From: Phyllostachys edulis | Lineage: Eukaryota; Streptophyta; Magnoliopsida; Poales; Poaceae | Length of the DNA: 64,000 nucleotides | Assembly: GCA_036346405.1 (NCBI GenBank) | Contig: CM070558.1 | Span: forward strand, 558,001-622,000 | Direction of reading: 5' to 3' | Shown: one piece after another, positions 21,580-33,202 of the stretch | Layout of the letters: each line of letters starts with the position of its first letter | Position numbering within the stretch: the first letter of the stretch is position 1 | Notes under the pieces: generated by a model | The model's database searches: none | Told to the model about the DNA's origin: nothing | Seen by the model: the letters and a program-made list of their open reading frames with translations, nothing else | Program-made: the position numbers and the translations under genes

Positions 21580-24500
21580 TCACAGCTCTGTCCCTGCTGC
21601 ACCGCTTTCATCTTGATGGCTCTCCTCGTCGAACTGGGGCTTTGGCTCCAAATCGATAAATTGGTTTGAGTTGTTGGCCAAGTGCGATATGCTGACTCTC
21701 CCTTGTTTCCTGATGTATTCTGCAACAGACTTCATCTCCTCAATGGATATGTATATGAACTTCCCACGATCATCCATGACACCAGATAATCTATCTGAGG
21801 AACCAAAAACAAGCCTATCAGTCTAAATAATGTTTCAAAAGACTTGCCCATATGTGATCAAGAAAATTTCCAGATAGCACAAGACTATGAGGTGGATGAA
21901 CCAGAATAACACAGTAGTTTTAAGTCATAGAAGAGTCACATACCCATGCCTTCAAGTGTAATAATTCGGTTGATGCAGTCCTACAAAAGAGCAAAACTAA
22001 TCAGAAGCTCAGCAAACAGAACACCATTAAAGGGTGAAACAGAGGTTTTTTTTCCTGACACGAGTATTACCAAACAAAGGACAAAAGTATGTCCCAAAGA
22101 TTACCCCCCAAAAAAATCAACAGTATTTAAAGGATAAATATTTTCCCTAGGTGAAATAAAAAAACTATAGTAATACTCTTGGAAGGGTATTATAGGCCAG
22201 ATTAAGGGTCACATCTAGAGAATCTACTATGATGCTCCGAATACCAATCATACATCATCACGTTGAATGCTCAGAGCTCTAGGAACAGCAGAGCAGGGAT
22301 TTTGCTACAGAAAGTATGCCAACCTCATGTACTTGGTATATAAAGGGATGACGAATTGAGGATACCATTTTTTCATGAAATTGACAGTCCACAATTTTGA
22401 TCTACAAAATCAACAAGCTACAGATGCTGCTGGATACACAAAGCCAGCACTGTGATAAACCACATGTTGTCTAATTGGATATATGGAAAAGTTTTAGTTT
22501 TTAAGAAACTGGAAAAGTTTTAGATTCCTCTTAGTGTTTCCAGTCTGCTGACTTATGGTGGTTTAATGGGGTCTTTTTGGACCATATCTCACAAATTTTG
22601 CCTCAACTCAACTGTGCCTTGTGAAAAAAAAAACTCAGTCACTGTTTCAGCGGTATCCTCTGATGCTTGTCTTACCTCAGAGTTTGCCTCATGTGAGGCG
22701 CCAATTTTCCAAGCCTTGCACGAGGCACATTTTGTGAAGACTATTACTAGTAATTTGTTAAATATAATTTTAACAAACTTAACAGAAAAATAAAACATTT
22801 TAAGGGCAAGAAAGTTTTGAAATGAAGGCGTAGTCGATGCAACTCAAAACATGCTTCTCAGTGATGAGGACGCAAACCAGAGTTACCAGACAATTCCTAA
22901 ATGCCACTTTAGCACTTCCACAGCAAGGTAGTAGGAAACAGGGTGTCAATCGTAAACTATCAGCAATCTAATGGATTTTATCATTATTTCAATTTAAAGT
23001 GTAAACATTGTAGAATCTTAGCATTATGGCAGGGAATCAAATGTCAATCAAGTTAGCAATGGCAACACCCAACACTGATGTATAAAGGCTCTTTAATTAC
23101 CTGGGTTCGCATCCTGAACTCTGCAGCAAGGTCCTCTAGCGGAACACACTTCTGCTTCTGGAATGTTTATGAAAGATTTAACATCAAATATTATCAATTT
23201 ACTAAGCCAAGCAGATCTTACCAATACAATATACTCAAGACAGTGATAAGGCAAGTAGGCAACACTACATCCTTAGAAATTTAGCTAAGTAAAGTCAACA
23301 AGAAAGTATCATTGATGTAACTTCTCATAAGAAACTCTTGAGACTTCAGTGTAATCAACATGTGATGGTGGTTGTCTAGACTACAGGGAAAAAAACAATA
23401 GTACAATTCTGCTAATCATAACAACAGCAAACTACTGTAAAAAAACAGCTTTCCAACCTATCATGCAGTATACAAGGGAGATAAAATTTATTTGGCTGTC
23501 AGCTTGGATAAACAAATATTGCCAATTATATAACACGCACTAAGTATTATATTCATGATAGCAAAATTAAAGACACTTGATTTCGTCAAATAATGAATCA
23601 TCTACATACTCTAGAATGTAACACTAGACTACATCCACAAAAGAACAATGTACCTTGATGTATTCCACAAAATTGTGGAGCAAGCCCTGGCCATCATCTT
23701 GTGTCTGGCTCTCCGTTGTACCTTCAGCATCAACTGAAAAAGCCCCTTTCCATTTCTCAAATTCCAGAGCAGCAGCCTCCTCCTCCTTGGCTTTCCGTGC
23801 CCTAGCTTCTTCTTCCTAAAGCAATTGATAAGCAACTTAGCATGAGAGTTTATTACATAACAGCATCAAACAGAACAATCAGCAGTGAAACAATCTCTAA
23901 CCATTAATCTCTCTTGCGCCTCACGCTCCTCATCCTTCTTCCTCCTCATTTCTGCATAACGATCTTGTTTAGTCCTCCTTGAATCCCGCGCGGCTTCTTC
24001 AGCCTGGCAAGTAGAAAATTTCTTTTATGTGAAAATTTTTGTTCTTTAAGAGATATCAGTACAACCAGGAAAGTAAATAGCAAAAGTGCACTTCCATTCC
24101 ATACTCTATCCTGAAATGAATAATCGAATTGGCAAAAACTCATATGAATTAAGAAAACAAGCACACAGAGTCTCTGGACTGCCATAAAATCTGCAATCAG
24201 TCATCTTATACTAGGAACTTAGTCCAAGATGATAAGAATCATGCTAACTGACTAGTGTTGGAAGCTGAAAGTACATTGTGACATACCGATATTGTAGATG
24301 AACAATTTATATATGCTCAGGTAGATAAAATTGCAGTTCAAGGATTTAAGTATTTAACTGAATACCAATGTCCTAAATAATGCAATTGTTCATAGTTGAA
24401 AGTATTAAGTGCTTGCAAAATTGAAAAGCATGGCCTCCTAATTGTTAACCAACCTGACGCTGCTCGTCTCGCTCTTGCCTTTTCTTCTCCTTCTTCTTGG

Positions 24501-24958
24501 AGGCTTTGGGGGCATAGTGATCCCCCTGGACCTCCTCCTCGTCACTCTCCGCATCGTCGTCTGCATCTGCAAGAACCGAGCAAGCTAGGGTTAATACAAA
24601 CACGACGCAATCGAAGGAAAAGGTAAGGGCTCTTCGCTGTTCTAGTACCATCGCGGCTGGTGGAAGCGGCCGACGAACTTGCAGCAGCTGGCCTTCGACG
24701 CATGCGGCGCGCCGCAGCGCCGCCACGCACCACCCGTTCCTCCTGGATTTGCAAGGGATTAGCTAGTGAGAGAGATTGGGCGTGCCATAAGGATGGAGAG
24801 ATGGGGACCTCGAAGAGCGGGGGTACCTGGAGGGGCTGGGGTGGGAGGCGGTGGTTGGCGGCGGCGGCATCGGAGCGGCGGCGCCAGAGGAGGAGAGGGA
24901 AGATGGCGAAGGCCAGCAGCATGCACACCACCGCGGCGAGGATGCCGCCGCCGTCCAT
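21580..24958 (-). CDS. DDRGK1: DDRGK domain-containing protein 1 (UFBP1) homologue, eight exons
   Basis: DDRGK1/UFBP1 is an ER-membrane adaptor of the UFM1 ligase complex (with UFL1) and a UFMylation substrate. Exons on the minus strand are 24958-24827, 24742-24649, 24566-24454, 24003-23902, 23815-23654, 23157-23101, 21980-21944 and 21794-21580. All have GT-AG borders and consistent phases, giving 303 aa, the family length. Residues 6-26 are a single hydrophobic anchor (ILAAVVCMLLAFAIFPLLLW). Then come an acidic stretch, a long Lys/Glu-rich charged helix (about 90-170) and a C-terminal winged-helix-like part with the name-giving DDRGK at 240-244, followed by FIYISIEEMKSVAEYIRKQG. I chose the ATG at 24958 over an in-frame ATG 41 codons upstream, because it places the membrane anchor at the N-terminus as in known homologues. 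Intron 1 is only 84 bp. Confidence 0.94.
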
Positions 24959-26104
24959 CTCTCCAACCTCCGATCTCCCCAAAACCCTCGATTTCGCTTT
25001 CGTTCTACAGTTCGATGGATTTGCTTGCTGGTTTTTCCGACCGAATCGAATCGAATTGGGGAACCAAGGCGACGCCGCCAACTCCGATCCGGCAGAAAAT
25101 TCGGCTTAAGGATGGACGGTCCTGATTGAAAGCATCTACCAATTTGTCGTCCGTGCCATCATCCACACCATCCACCACGCTATGGGGTATAGCCACTTTT
25201 CAGACTATTATCGATCGTGCAGCTTATCATTAAATTGCCGTTTTTTTTTAAAAAAAAAATCATTATTTAACTTGATCTAAAAATGTTCCTTTACTTTGTT
25301 CCAAAAGAAACAATTGATTTTTTAAGGGAATCATTGAATTAGTAGACACTTCGACACATTTTTTCCTCCGAAGAACCAATAGGAGACCGACACGTCATTA
25401 TATCAAGAAGAAGAAGAAAAGAGCAACAACACCAGCAAAAGCCTATAGCACATCTGCACCCCGAATACTCTACGGAATAAAAACCGTACAACTAAAACCA
25501 TAAAAACAAACTATCCACTAGAACAATTTATCTATACAACTAGACCCACAGGATTTCATCGAAAAAAAACTAGACCCACAGGCCTCCACATGTTGCATTG
25601 CGATGGTCCCGGCGGACGTTGATGGCTAACACAATGTGAATTCTGCCCGGTGCTCTGAATGTCAAAGTGACACTTCGCCACATGATTTTCATGGTGTATA
25701 TATATGTTGTGCATTTTTTATCTGACAGTGATAATGTTGCTTCGATTTAACAGTACTATCTCTGCTACTTTCCCCTTATATGTATCCTCGGATATAGTTC
25801 TGGAACCATGACTAAAGCCCTATGGACCCAATGATAATGAGTTAAGTAATTTGTTGTGGGTCAATCTACTTGTACATGGATCCGGATCCTCTGCTGTAAT
25901 ACAGAGAATCACTGTGCGAGCAATATTTTATGAATGCGAGAACAACACTCGGTTCTGTAGCAAAACATTGTAGAGCGACGGAATATCTACTGTGGTAAAA
26001 ACCATTGTAGCGGTTAATTCAGACCTTTGATTTTTTTTATCGGATGGTAGAGATCGCTTTCTAATGCCTTGCACTATAGATCTATTTTCACTTTTACATG
26101 CATT
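24959..26104. other. DDRGK1 leader/promoter side and intergenic DNA
   Basis: The GC-rich leader runs to about 25130, then AT-rich DNA. Homopolymer T/A runs lie near 25240. A GGATCCGGATCC palindrome lies near 25880, followed by 'ctctgctgtaatacagag'. No ORF with a recognisable domain is present. Confidence 0.5.
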
Positions 26105-26113
26105 TAAGAATTA

Positions 26114-26825
26114 GGAACAATCAGTAAAACATCACTCTATAGAACGTCATTCCACGTTTGCCATCATGTATATTGCAATTTGTATTTTGCTATTATATAG
26201 AAATACCTATCATTCTTTTGCCATTTTCTCCATTTATCCCCAATTTTGTTATTTTCCCTCGTTACCGCCCACGTGAAGTTACTTTCGTGCCCCTGGTCCA
26301 TTTACCGCGTGTGACCGGTCCGGTGGCGCCTTAAGCCTAGTCACGCTCGGTCGGCCTCTCCCATCGCTCTCATCCCCACTCCTAGCTCCACTTCCTGGCA
26401 TACCAGGCAGTGAATCAGGGGTAGACCCGTGGGTCCATGCTTTAGGTCCGTTCCCCTGCTTGCGTGCCCGAACGAAGACCCCTGAGACATGGTCGCCGTC
26501 TTCCTCCACCGCAACATGCTGCCGCCGAGGTGAACTCACCTTAGGAGCCGCCAGGAGCTACAGCTAGTGTTTTGAGTGGGGAAGAGCGCAGTGGGGAGCC
26601 CGACCGAGCTCGACTGGGCTTAAGGTGCCATCGGACTCGGTCGCATGCGGTCAATGGACCTAGGGGCATGAAGGTAACTTCACGTGGACGGTAATGAGGG
26701 AAAATAACAAAAACGGGGATAAAGGGAGAAAATGACAAAAGAATGATAGTCATTACTATATAATGGCAAAATGATGGCAAAACGTGGAACAACGTTATAG
26801 TGAGTGGCATTTTACTACTCGTCCC
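26114..26825. mobile_element. Mutator-like MITE with long inverted repeats and 9-bp target duplication
   Basis: The two arms (about 26114-26335 and 26610-26825) are inverted copies of about 210 bp at roughly 85% identity by eye. The outer ends read ggaacaatcagtaaaaca and, on the other strand, gggacgagtagtaaaatg. The nine bases taagaatta occur directly outside both ends (26105-26113 and 26826-26834), the duplication size typical of Mutator-like elements. The central part of about 275 bp is GC-rich and unlike the AT-rich arms, so it may be captured host DNA. No transposase is encoded, so the element would be non-autonomous. Confidence 0.85.
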
Positions 26826-28218
26826 TAAGAATTATTATTAGGTTTTCCTTAAAAAACTGTGGGGGTCATTTAATTCACAGGTCTCCGGTGCCCGTATCTA
26901 CACCATACGTAACTCCCCGACTCTTCTTCTTTCCCATATTTACCTTTTTCTCCAGGCTTGGAAATCAGAATATTCTTGTGCGAAAAAAATGCTAGTTTAA
27001 TTTCTAGATGAATAGTAGAGAGAAGTGTCCTACTGTGAATATTATATTGCTCTAATAGGATAAAAAGGTAAAAAAAAGAAACCACTGCTGTCAACTATAA
27101 TTTCCTAACTACTTAGTAAGTGAAGCTAGTTCCCTTTGGGATCTAAAGGTCAACAAATTAAGTAACTTGGGGAATTAACCAGCAATTTTGACTACTAGAG
27201 CTGTCCACAACGACAATCAACGTTTTATCTAATTTTTTTCAAAAGAAAACCCTAATTTTTAATGATGCAGTTGCAGAAACGTCATGGTTTTTTGTGTGTT
27301 TTTAACGATGAACATGTTTTTATTTTATTTGCGAGGGAGCCATGTGTTTATTTTTATTTTATTTCTGAATTTCAGTTTGTATATACTTCGAATTTAAATT
27401 TGACTTTCTTGCCAATTCAAAATTAGTATTTGTTCTAAATTTTAATATGTTTCGATTTCTTACCAATTCGAGTTCAATTCAATTTTCATATACGAAATCT
27501 AGCCTTTTCAAGATTATGTTTCATCAATTTTAATTTTAATTTTATTATGTCGTATATACATGTATTTGTTAGCTACAGAAGATGGATGGAGAAAGTGATT
27601 TTTTTTTGCGAGGACGATAGTGTATTGGATTCGAAGGCATTAATTATTTTTATAGTTAAGACGTTAATTACTACTTGAATCGGATCCTAGCATGCATGTG
27701 TTGACGTATATATATGATTAGATCCCTCCACATATCTAGTGGGCTGGCATTATTTTTCTTGGAGTCTAATTCGATTTCAGCATCTTCTCGAGTACAAAGT
27801 TTCTACGGTTAAGATGTTTTCTTTTTCTTGGTTAATCTGAGAATTTCTTGCTTTTTTCTTTTTCTCCGTTTAATACGGTAATTTTTTAGTTTTTTAATCA
27901 CCTAGAGTTAAGGTGGAGGCTCCTTAATTTGGAGGAGCCTCCAATTAGCATAGATTGATAGATAGATGGATGGAACTACTATTTGCGCGGGATTTCCGGT
28001 TTAATTATTGTGCCATTTTGAAAGCAATTAGTAATCAAGCTTCTTGATCTGCACATGCGTCCAGCCGCGACTTGGCAGACATGCATGCATGCTGCTGCAA
28101 CTATTATTTGCGCGGGATTTCCGGTTTAATTTCTAGTGATCTACAGGAGCACATATAATTCCCCTAGAAGTGCCGAGTCAAATATATTATGCATGGTACA
28201 CAATGAAATGACGAATCG

Positions 28219-28240
28219 ACGAGCTAGCTAGCTAGCTCGT
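28219..28240. repeat. 22-bp perfect palindrome
   Basis: The sequence acgagctagc/tagctagctcgt reads the same on both strands over 22 bases, centred on repeated AGCT units. Confidence 0.8.
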
Positions 28241-28548
28241 TGCTAAGATTTGCCAAGGGATTATTAGTGTGGAGAAGGGAATTTGATCCAGCCATGCATT
28301 ATCTGAAAGAAGAAGCGACAGCCTTACAAATCTCTCTCTGACGATGGAGCGGCATCGTTCGTGTGTAAGCAGATTAGGTCACGCGCGCTATAAAGCTATA
28401 TATGAACTGCAGCACTGCACAACAAGATCGAATTGAAGGCAAAGCTTTGCTGCAAGTCCATCAATCAGCTGGCGCAGTGAAGTGATACGATTGGCTAGTC
28501 GCTTGATTCGTTAAAATGTCGCAGGGACCTGCATTTTCCTGACCAGCT

Positions 28549-28575
28549 AGCAGCAGCAGCAGCAGCAGCAGCAGC
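28549..28575. repeat. (AGC)9 microsatellite
   Basis: Nine consecutive agc triplets in non-coding DNA. Confidence 0.95.
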
Positions 28576-29259
28576 AAGCTGGAGACGATCGAAATAATTA
28601 CATGCATTGATTTGCACATATACTAGACAAAAATGATTACATATTATCCCTTGGATGTCAAAGTTCCACCAATGTCTGGTTACTGGTCATGAGTTGGATG
28701 CTTGGATCTTGTGTTGTTCCTGGCCCAGCCTTTTATGTCACACCTAATTCAGGTGCTTTCAGTTCCCTGTTCACTGACAACCCAGATTCTCAAATTTGTG
28801 GAACTCATTTGTCGGTTGAGAAAACTGGGATTCAATACACATTCCAAACTTGATGGATAAGTGCTGCAACAGCAATAGCTTACACTGCACATGTCGCCAT
28901 GGACATCACCATCCTGTTGCATTGTTGCATATATAGATATATACCATCATTCTAATATACATGAGCATATGCTACTAGTAGTTTCTAGTAGCTAGGCAAC
29001 AAATCTTTGCTTTTAGAAGCTACAGTACTAGACTAGTACTGTTTTGGAGAGGATTCAATACGGCTGTAAGCTCATGCATGGGACAATTTGATGTTCGAAC
29101 AATTGCAATATATGCTACTAGCTAGCTTAGCTTGCATATTTTATATACACACACACGGTAGCGCTATTCTGCGTTCGCACGCTGTCTACATCGTTGTCTG
29201 GGCCGTGCGGCGCACAGCACGGCTCCAGGAGGCCCGCTAGCTCCCGCACTTCCCGCATG

Positions 29260-31150
29260 GGTTGGCGGTAAAACACACACACATATTCCAATCGGCGGTA
29301 AAAGTCTTGGTATCGTCTAATCTGACAGTAAAACCCAATATCAAAGCGAATATCGGTAAAATCGACAGTAAAACGAAGATCACAAGTCACCTAAATCGGC
29401 AGCAAAAGGACTACTACTACCAGAATCGACAGTAAAACCAAAGAATCACTGGTACGTCATGGATCAGACTGTAGTTGATAGTAAATCTACTCTCAGGGTG
29501 GTTGTACCAAAACTACCGGTAGACTCACATGTACTCGGCCAGCTAATTTTACTACCAACTCACTTATCGTTTACTGTCATCTCTCCCGTTTACTGTGTTC
29601 AACGAGGTTTATTGTTTTTTCCCGCTGAATTACTGTAAGTGCGTGAATTTTTATTGTCTTGGATGTGCATACGCGAGACACCCCAAAAAAAGCCTTCCCC
29701 CGCGTAAAACTCCGAAAAAAAGCATAGCACAAGAAAAAAAAAGAAAAAGAAAAAGAAAAAAATGGCTCCAAATTCTTCTTCCGCTCTACTGCAAACTATA
29801 GTTCTAACTACCTATCACTCATATACGATCAGCTGTATTGGCGGAGCTTGATCGAGGCCGCGGACCATGATTATGTCTGCGACCTCCTCCATGCTCCGCC
29901 ACCGTGTCTACCGGAGAGGGTGGCTGCAATCATCCACACTCTGCGTCTTCTGCTAAGCCGGACCAATGTACTTGTGTCCGACGTCCGGCGAACCAACCTC
30001 GTCCCAGAGATCGTTCTCACAAACTACATGGATCGAGTCAAAGCATCTATCCAGAGGATCGAAGACTACATCGGCAGGCAAAACAAAAAGATACGCCGAG
30101 ACCATGGAAGAGACAAACGTCCTCATCTGGACAATTGTCGACGAACTTCCTTCGCTCGATCGGTGCCAAGCTTGGCTCATCGCCGCGAAGGAGCAGGTGG
30201 AGGCGTATCTCCACGTAATCCCTGATCCAGCCCCTGGCGAACTCCACAAGCGGGCTTACGAACGACTGAGGGCTGCAATAGGTCCTGCCTTGGCCACTAG
30301 GGCCTCCTTTCTTTTCCCTTTCTTCCATTCTTTTGTTATTATCGGGCAATGTAAACAAGAAGAAAAATACAACCGACCACACTATTTTGTCCAAATAATA
30401 TTTAAGAATTTTTATCTCATGTTCTTTACTGTTATGTACATATAACATTACTACAATGTTTTCTTTTGGTTTACTGCCAGAACACACAAAAAAGGATGGC
30501 GTAAAAATGAAAACACAACAAAAATATAGATTTACTACTTTATAATTATTGTTTACCTCTTCCTGCATATGCTTTTATTGTCACATAACCTTTTCGCTAT
30601 ACTACCCGATAAACATTTACTGCAAAAAATATTATGTGGTAGGTCTATACTGTAAAATGCGAGCGCAATTACTGAGCTTCTGTTTTATTCATAATTACTT
30701 CAAACGTGTCATGTTTTACTACATTGTAGCCAGCATTTTACTGTACTACCTTCGCACTCCTTTGTTTTGTATGTTTGCGTGTGCATAGTTGAAAACACGG
30801 TACCAAGTCAAATGAAACACTTGTTTTTTTCTCAAAAACAAATCGTATAATGTCGCTCGGGCTACTCGATGTGTCTCTTTGTCTCCCCCATTACGACTTA
30901 TAAGGATGTTCTCGGCAGTAAAACATATTATAACTTTACTATCTTACCGTTGTGTTTTTACTATCAAGTACATACGTGCTCGAATAAAAAGCGCATATCG
31001 CACGAAAGGCAGTAAAAACAGATAACAAACTTTATTGTCTTATCCGTTATGTTTTACTATCAAACAAACGAGCTCAAAAAAATCGCATGTCGCAAAAAGT
31101 CAGTAAACTGATTAATTCACGAACTACTGTCACATCTCGTGTTATTTACC
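29260..31150. mobile_element. Unclassified element saturated with CAGTAAAA/TTTTACTG motifs
   Basis: More than 25 copies of a short motif (cagtaaaa, ggtaaaa, tttactgtc, ttactgc and close variants) occur in both orientations across about 1.9 kb. They flank, but largely spare, a GC-richer ORF block at 29848-30300. Dense subterminal motifs around a coding block are a hallmark of CACTA-type and some other DNA transposons. Clear terminal inverted repeats and a target duplication were not found. Candidate ends are 'ggtagcgctattctgcg' (29157) and the region near 31230. Confidence 0.5.
29848..30300 (+). pseudogene. Unrecognised ORF block in the motif-rich element
   Basis: Two overlapping frames seem to form one broken coding region. 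The first (29848 to about 30100) reads 'EAADHDYVCDLLHAPP' and 'VKASIQRIEDYIGRQNKK'. The second (about 30085-30300) reads 'ETNVLIWTIVDELPSLDR' and 'HKRAYERLRAAIGPALA'. Composition is protein-like and GC-rich compared with the AT-rich flanks. No ATG opens the first frame at the expected place, so the protein may start elsewhere or be a captured fragment. I recognise no domain. Confidence 0.35.
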
Positions 31151-31249
31151 GTCAAAATCGAATCCCACGCGGTGCGAGCGTTTCTGGACCGCCGTACGCT
31201 GGTTGCACGCCTATATAGAGTGTGTATGCAATGCAGCAGCAAGACCTTT

Positions 31250-31680
31250 TTTGACAAGGAAAAACCCAGCTTTTATATAAAACAATTAAAAGATCCTTAC
31301 AAGCCGAAATCTAACACGCTGGGAACACCAGCTCACTAAGCAAGAACAAAGTAGCAAGGGAATCAACCAACTAACTATTACAAAACAGGGATTAAGAATG
31401 ATATAGCGAACAAAAGATTTTGACCCAGCCTTCAACTGCCACCAGGAAGCAATCCAGTTTACTTCGATCAACCCCTTTGAGGAGGACACGCTAATGCCGC
31501 AAACAAGACAGAAATTTAAAAACCACTTCCATAGATTGCTTAGGAAAACTCATCTCAATCGTCATTCTGTTCCTAAATTTTCAAAGATTCCAAATAAATG
31601 CTGCAAAACTAAACAAACAACAGTATAATCATTAGCCTCCTCTTTTCCAACCAATTAAGTTGAAAATCATCTAATGATCT
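31250..31680 (-). mobile_element. LINE 3'-end fragment
   Basis: On the minus strand this ends with a plant L1-like tail (aaagctgggtttttccttg followed by TCAAAAAA near 31250). Upstream it carries broken coding text resembling the region after the LINE zinc-binding domain ('FIWNLWKFRNRM'). It is strongly 5'-truncated. No target duplication was identified. Confidence 0.5.
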
Positions 31681-32800
31681 TGGTATGCACTCGTGTGTGT
31701 ATATACCTTCCTTTCATCTACTTATTAATATATGCCTTTTTGCCGACATATGTAGAAGATGTGACGGCTAGAGAGCAAAAGATCAATGGCCATTTCGATC
31801 GCAGGTCGCACTTTCGCTCTTGTATGCATCACTTGATTGCCCTCAGATTTGCTAGGTGCTTGCTTTACTTCGTGAGAAAGAGCTGGCCAACTAAAGGAGG
31901 ATAAGGAAAGCACATCATTCAACTGATACTAAACAGAAGGGGCTTTATGCCCTTAATGATAAAAAGGTACATATCTTTTTTCCTGATCTAGATGTCCTTC
32001 GATGCGTTAGAATTGCCAATTTGGAATGTTGTCAAGGGTTGTTAGAGTTATTATTTGTCCTTGCGCATAAAAAATTGCAGATCCTAACATGTCCAACATT
32101 TGCGAATGTTCTAGAGATTTTGGGTGCAAATGAGTCTAATACCTCCCTTGGCAGTGCGGGGGCTTTCTGAGCATTATTTTTCTACCTTTGGATCCAACAG
32201 TTCGTTTTGGAAGCATCTTATCTATTTTGAACTCAATCGATCGTCATATATAATAGCAAAATCTTGCTGGATCGGAGTTAGTAAATATTCTTGTAAGTAT
32301 GTAATTAACAAACTAATTTCACAGGGCAACACAAGACACCAACCACAAACAAACCAGACTTTATTTTCTTGATAACCTAGTGGATTTAGCTCTGAATTGC
32401 CGCCTAGATAAAGGAGCAAGTACCAAAAAGTCCCAGACTTGTACAAACCATACCATGCTCCTCCTCTCCCCCACTTTGTCTTTTTTTCCATTCTCCCTCT
32501 ACCACCCTATTCGATTGCGATGTCATGCTCTACTATCGTCATCAAGATTAATCAGACTACAATTGTACTCAACATCACACACCAATCTGCCAAAGAAAAT
32601 TAACCTCCCTATTGCCATCCTTATCATATATATCATCTGAATAAGATCATCATTGTCACTTTTGATCTAGACGACTCATTTATATATATGTCAACTAATT
32701 AGGACCAGTAGTGAAATTAAAAGGCTATGTATGATGGGAAGGGAAGGCAGAGGTGAGGGTGAGACGGATCAGTGTCATTCATGGAGAGTCAAGGTTCTCG
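31681..32800. other. Intergenic DNA, nothing recognised
   Basis: AT-rich sequence with short ORFs only. No domain, RNA gene or element end was recognised. Confidence 0.5.
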
Positions 32801-32802
32801 AC

Positions 32803-33190
32803 AATGGCTATGTGACACCATACCCATAGCTTTCATCTACATTTTGGGCTAGGTGATTGCCGACACCCATAGGTAACTAGCTAGCAGCAAGGCCTAGCAC
32901 ACACGCTCATGTGTTGTGTTGGCTGCGATAGGGGCCTGCCTGTCCATGAAGACCTCAACGTGCGATGGAAGAGCTAGCTAGAGATCAATGTGCACGTACG
33001 ACACTCGAGCCTTCGCAGCCAACGCAACACATTAGTAAGCAGACGATGCCAGGCAACCTTGGAGCCGAATGAAGCCGCCCATGAGCACTTCGAAACCGAT
33101 CGAGGTGCATTGTATTTATGTTAGGTCGGGGGCAGAGCTACATTCAAAAATGTAGATGAAAGCTATGGGTATGGTGTCACATATCCATTT
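32803..33190. mobile_element. Foldback (MITE-like) element abutting the Tekay 5' LTR
   Basis: About 39 bp at 32806-32844 (ctatgtgacaccatacccat...) recurs inverted at 33145-33185 with few mismatches. A second inner inverted pair (tgttgtgttggctgcga near 32915, tcgcagccaacgcaaca near 33013) makes a long imperfect hairpin. The first 150 bp or so expected for the neighbouring LTR are missing exactly here, so this element lies at or caused the truncation. No target duplication was seen. Confidence 0.65.
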
Positions 33191-33202
33191 TAAAAAATGT
33201 AC

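Larger units (their letters stand above)
26835..29159. other. AT-rich intergenic DNA
   Basis: No gene is supported. Contents include T/A-rich sequence (27230-27950), a 30-bp phrase ending 'gcgcgggatttccggttt' that occurs twice (near 27975 and 28098), a 22-bp perfect palindrome (28219-28240), a TATA-like 'gctataaagctatatatga' (28387-28405) with no ORF downstream, and an (AGC)9 microsatellite (28549-28575). Confidence 0.5.

Noticed and set aside
24959..25081. Upstream in-frame ATG of the DDRGK1 homologue (41 extra residues)
   Set aside because: It would bury the N-terminal membrane anchor behind a basic extension. The ATG at 24958 fits the family better.
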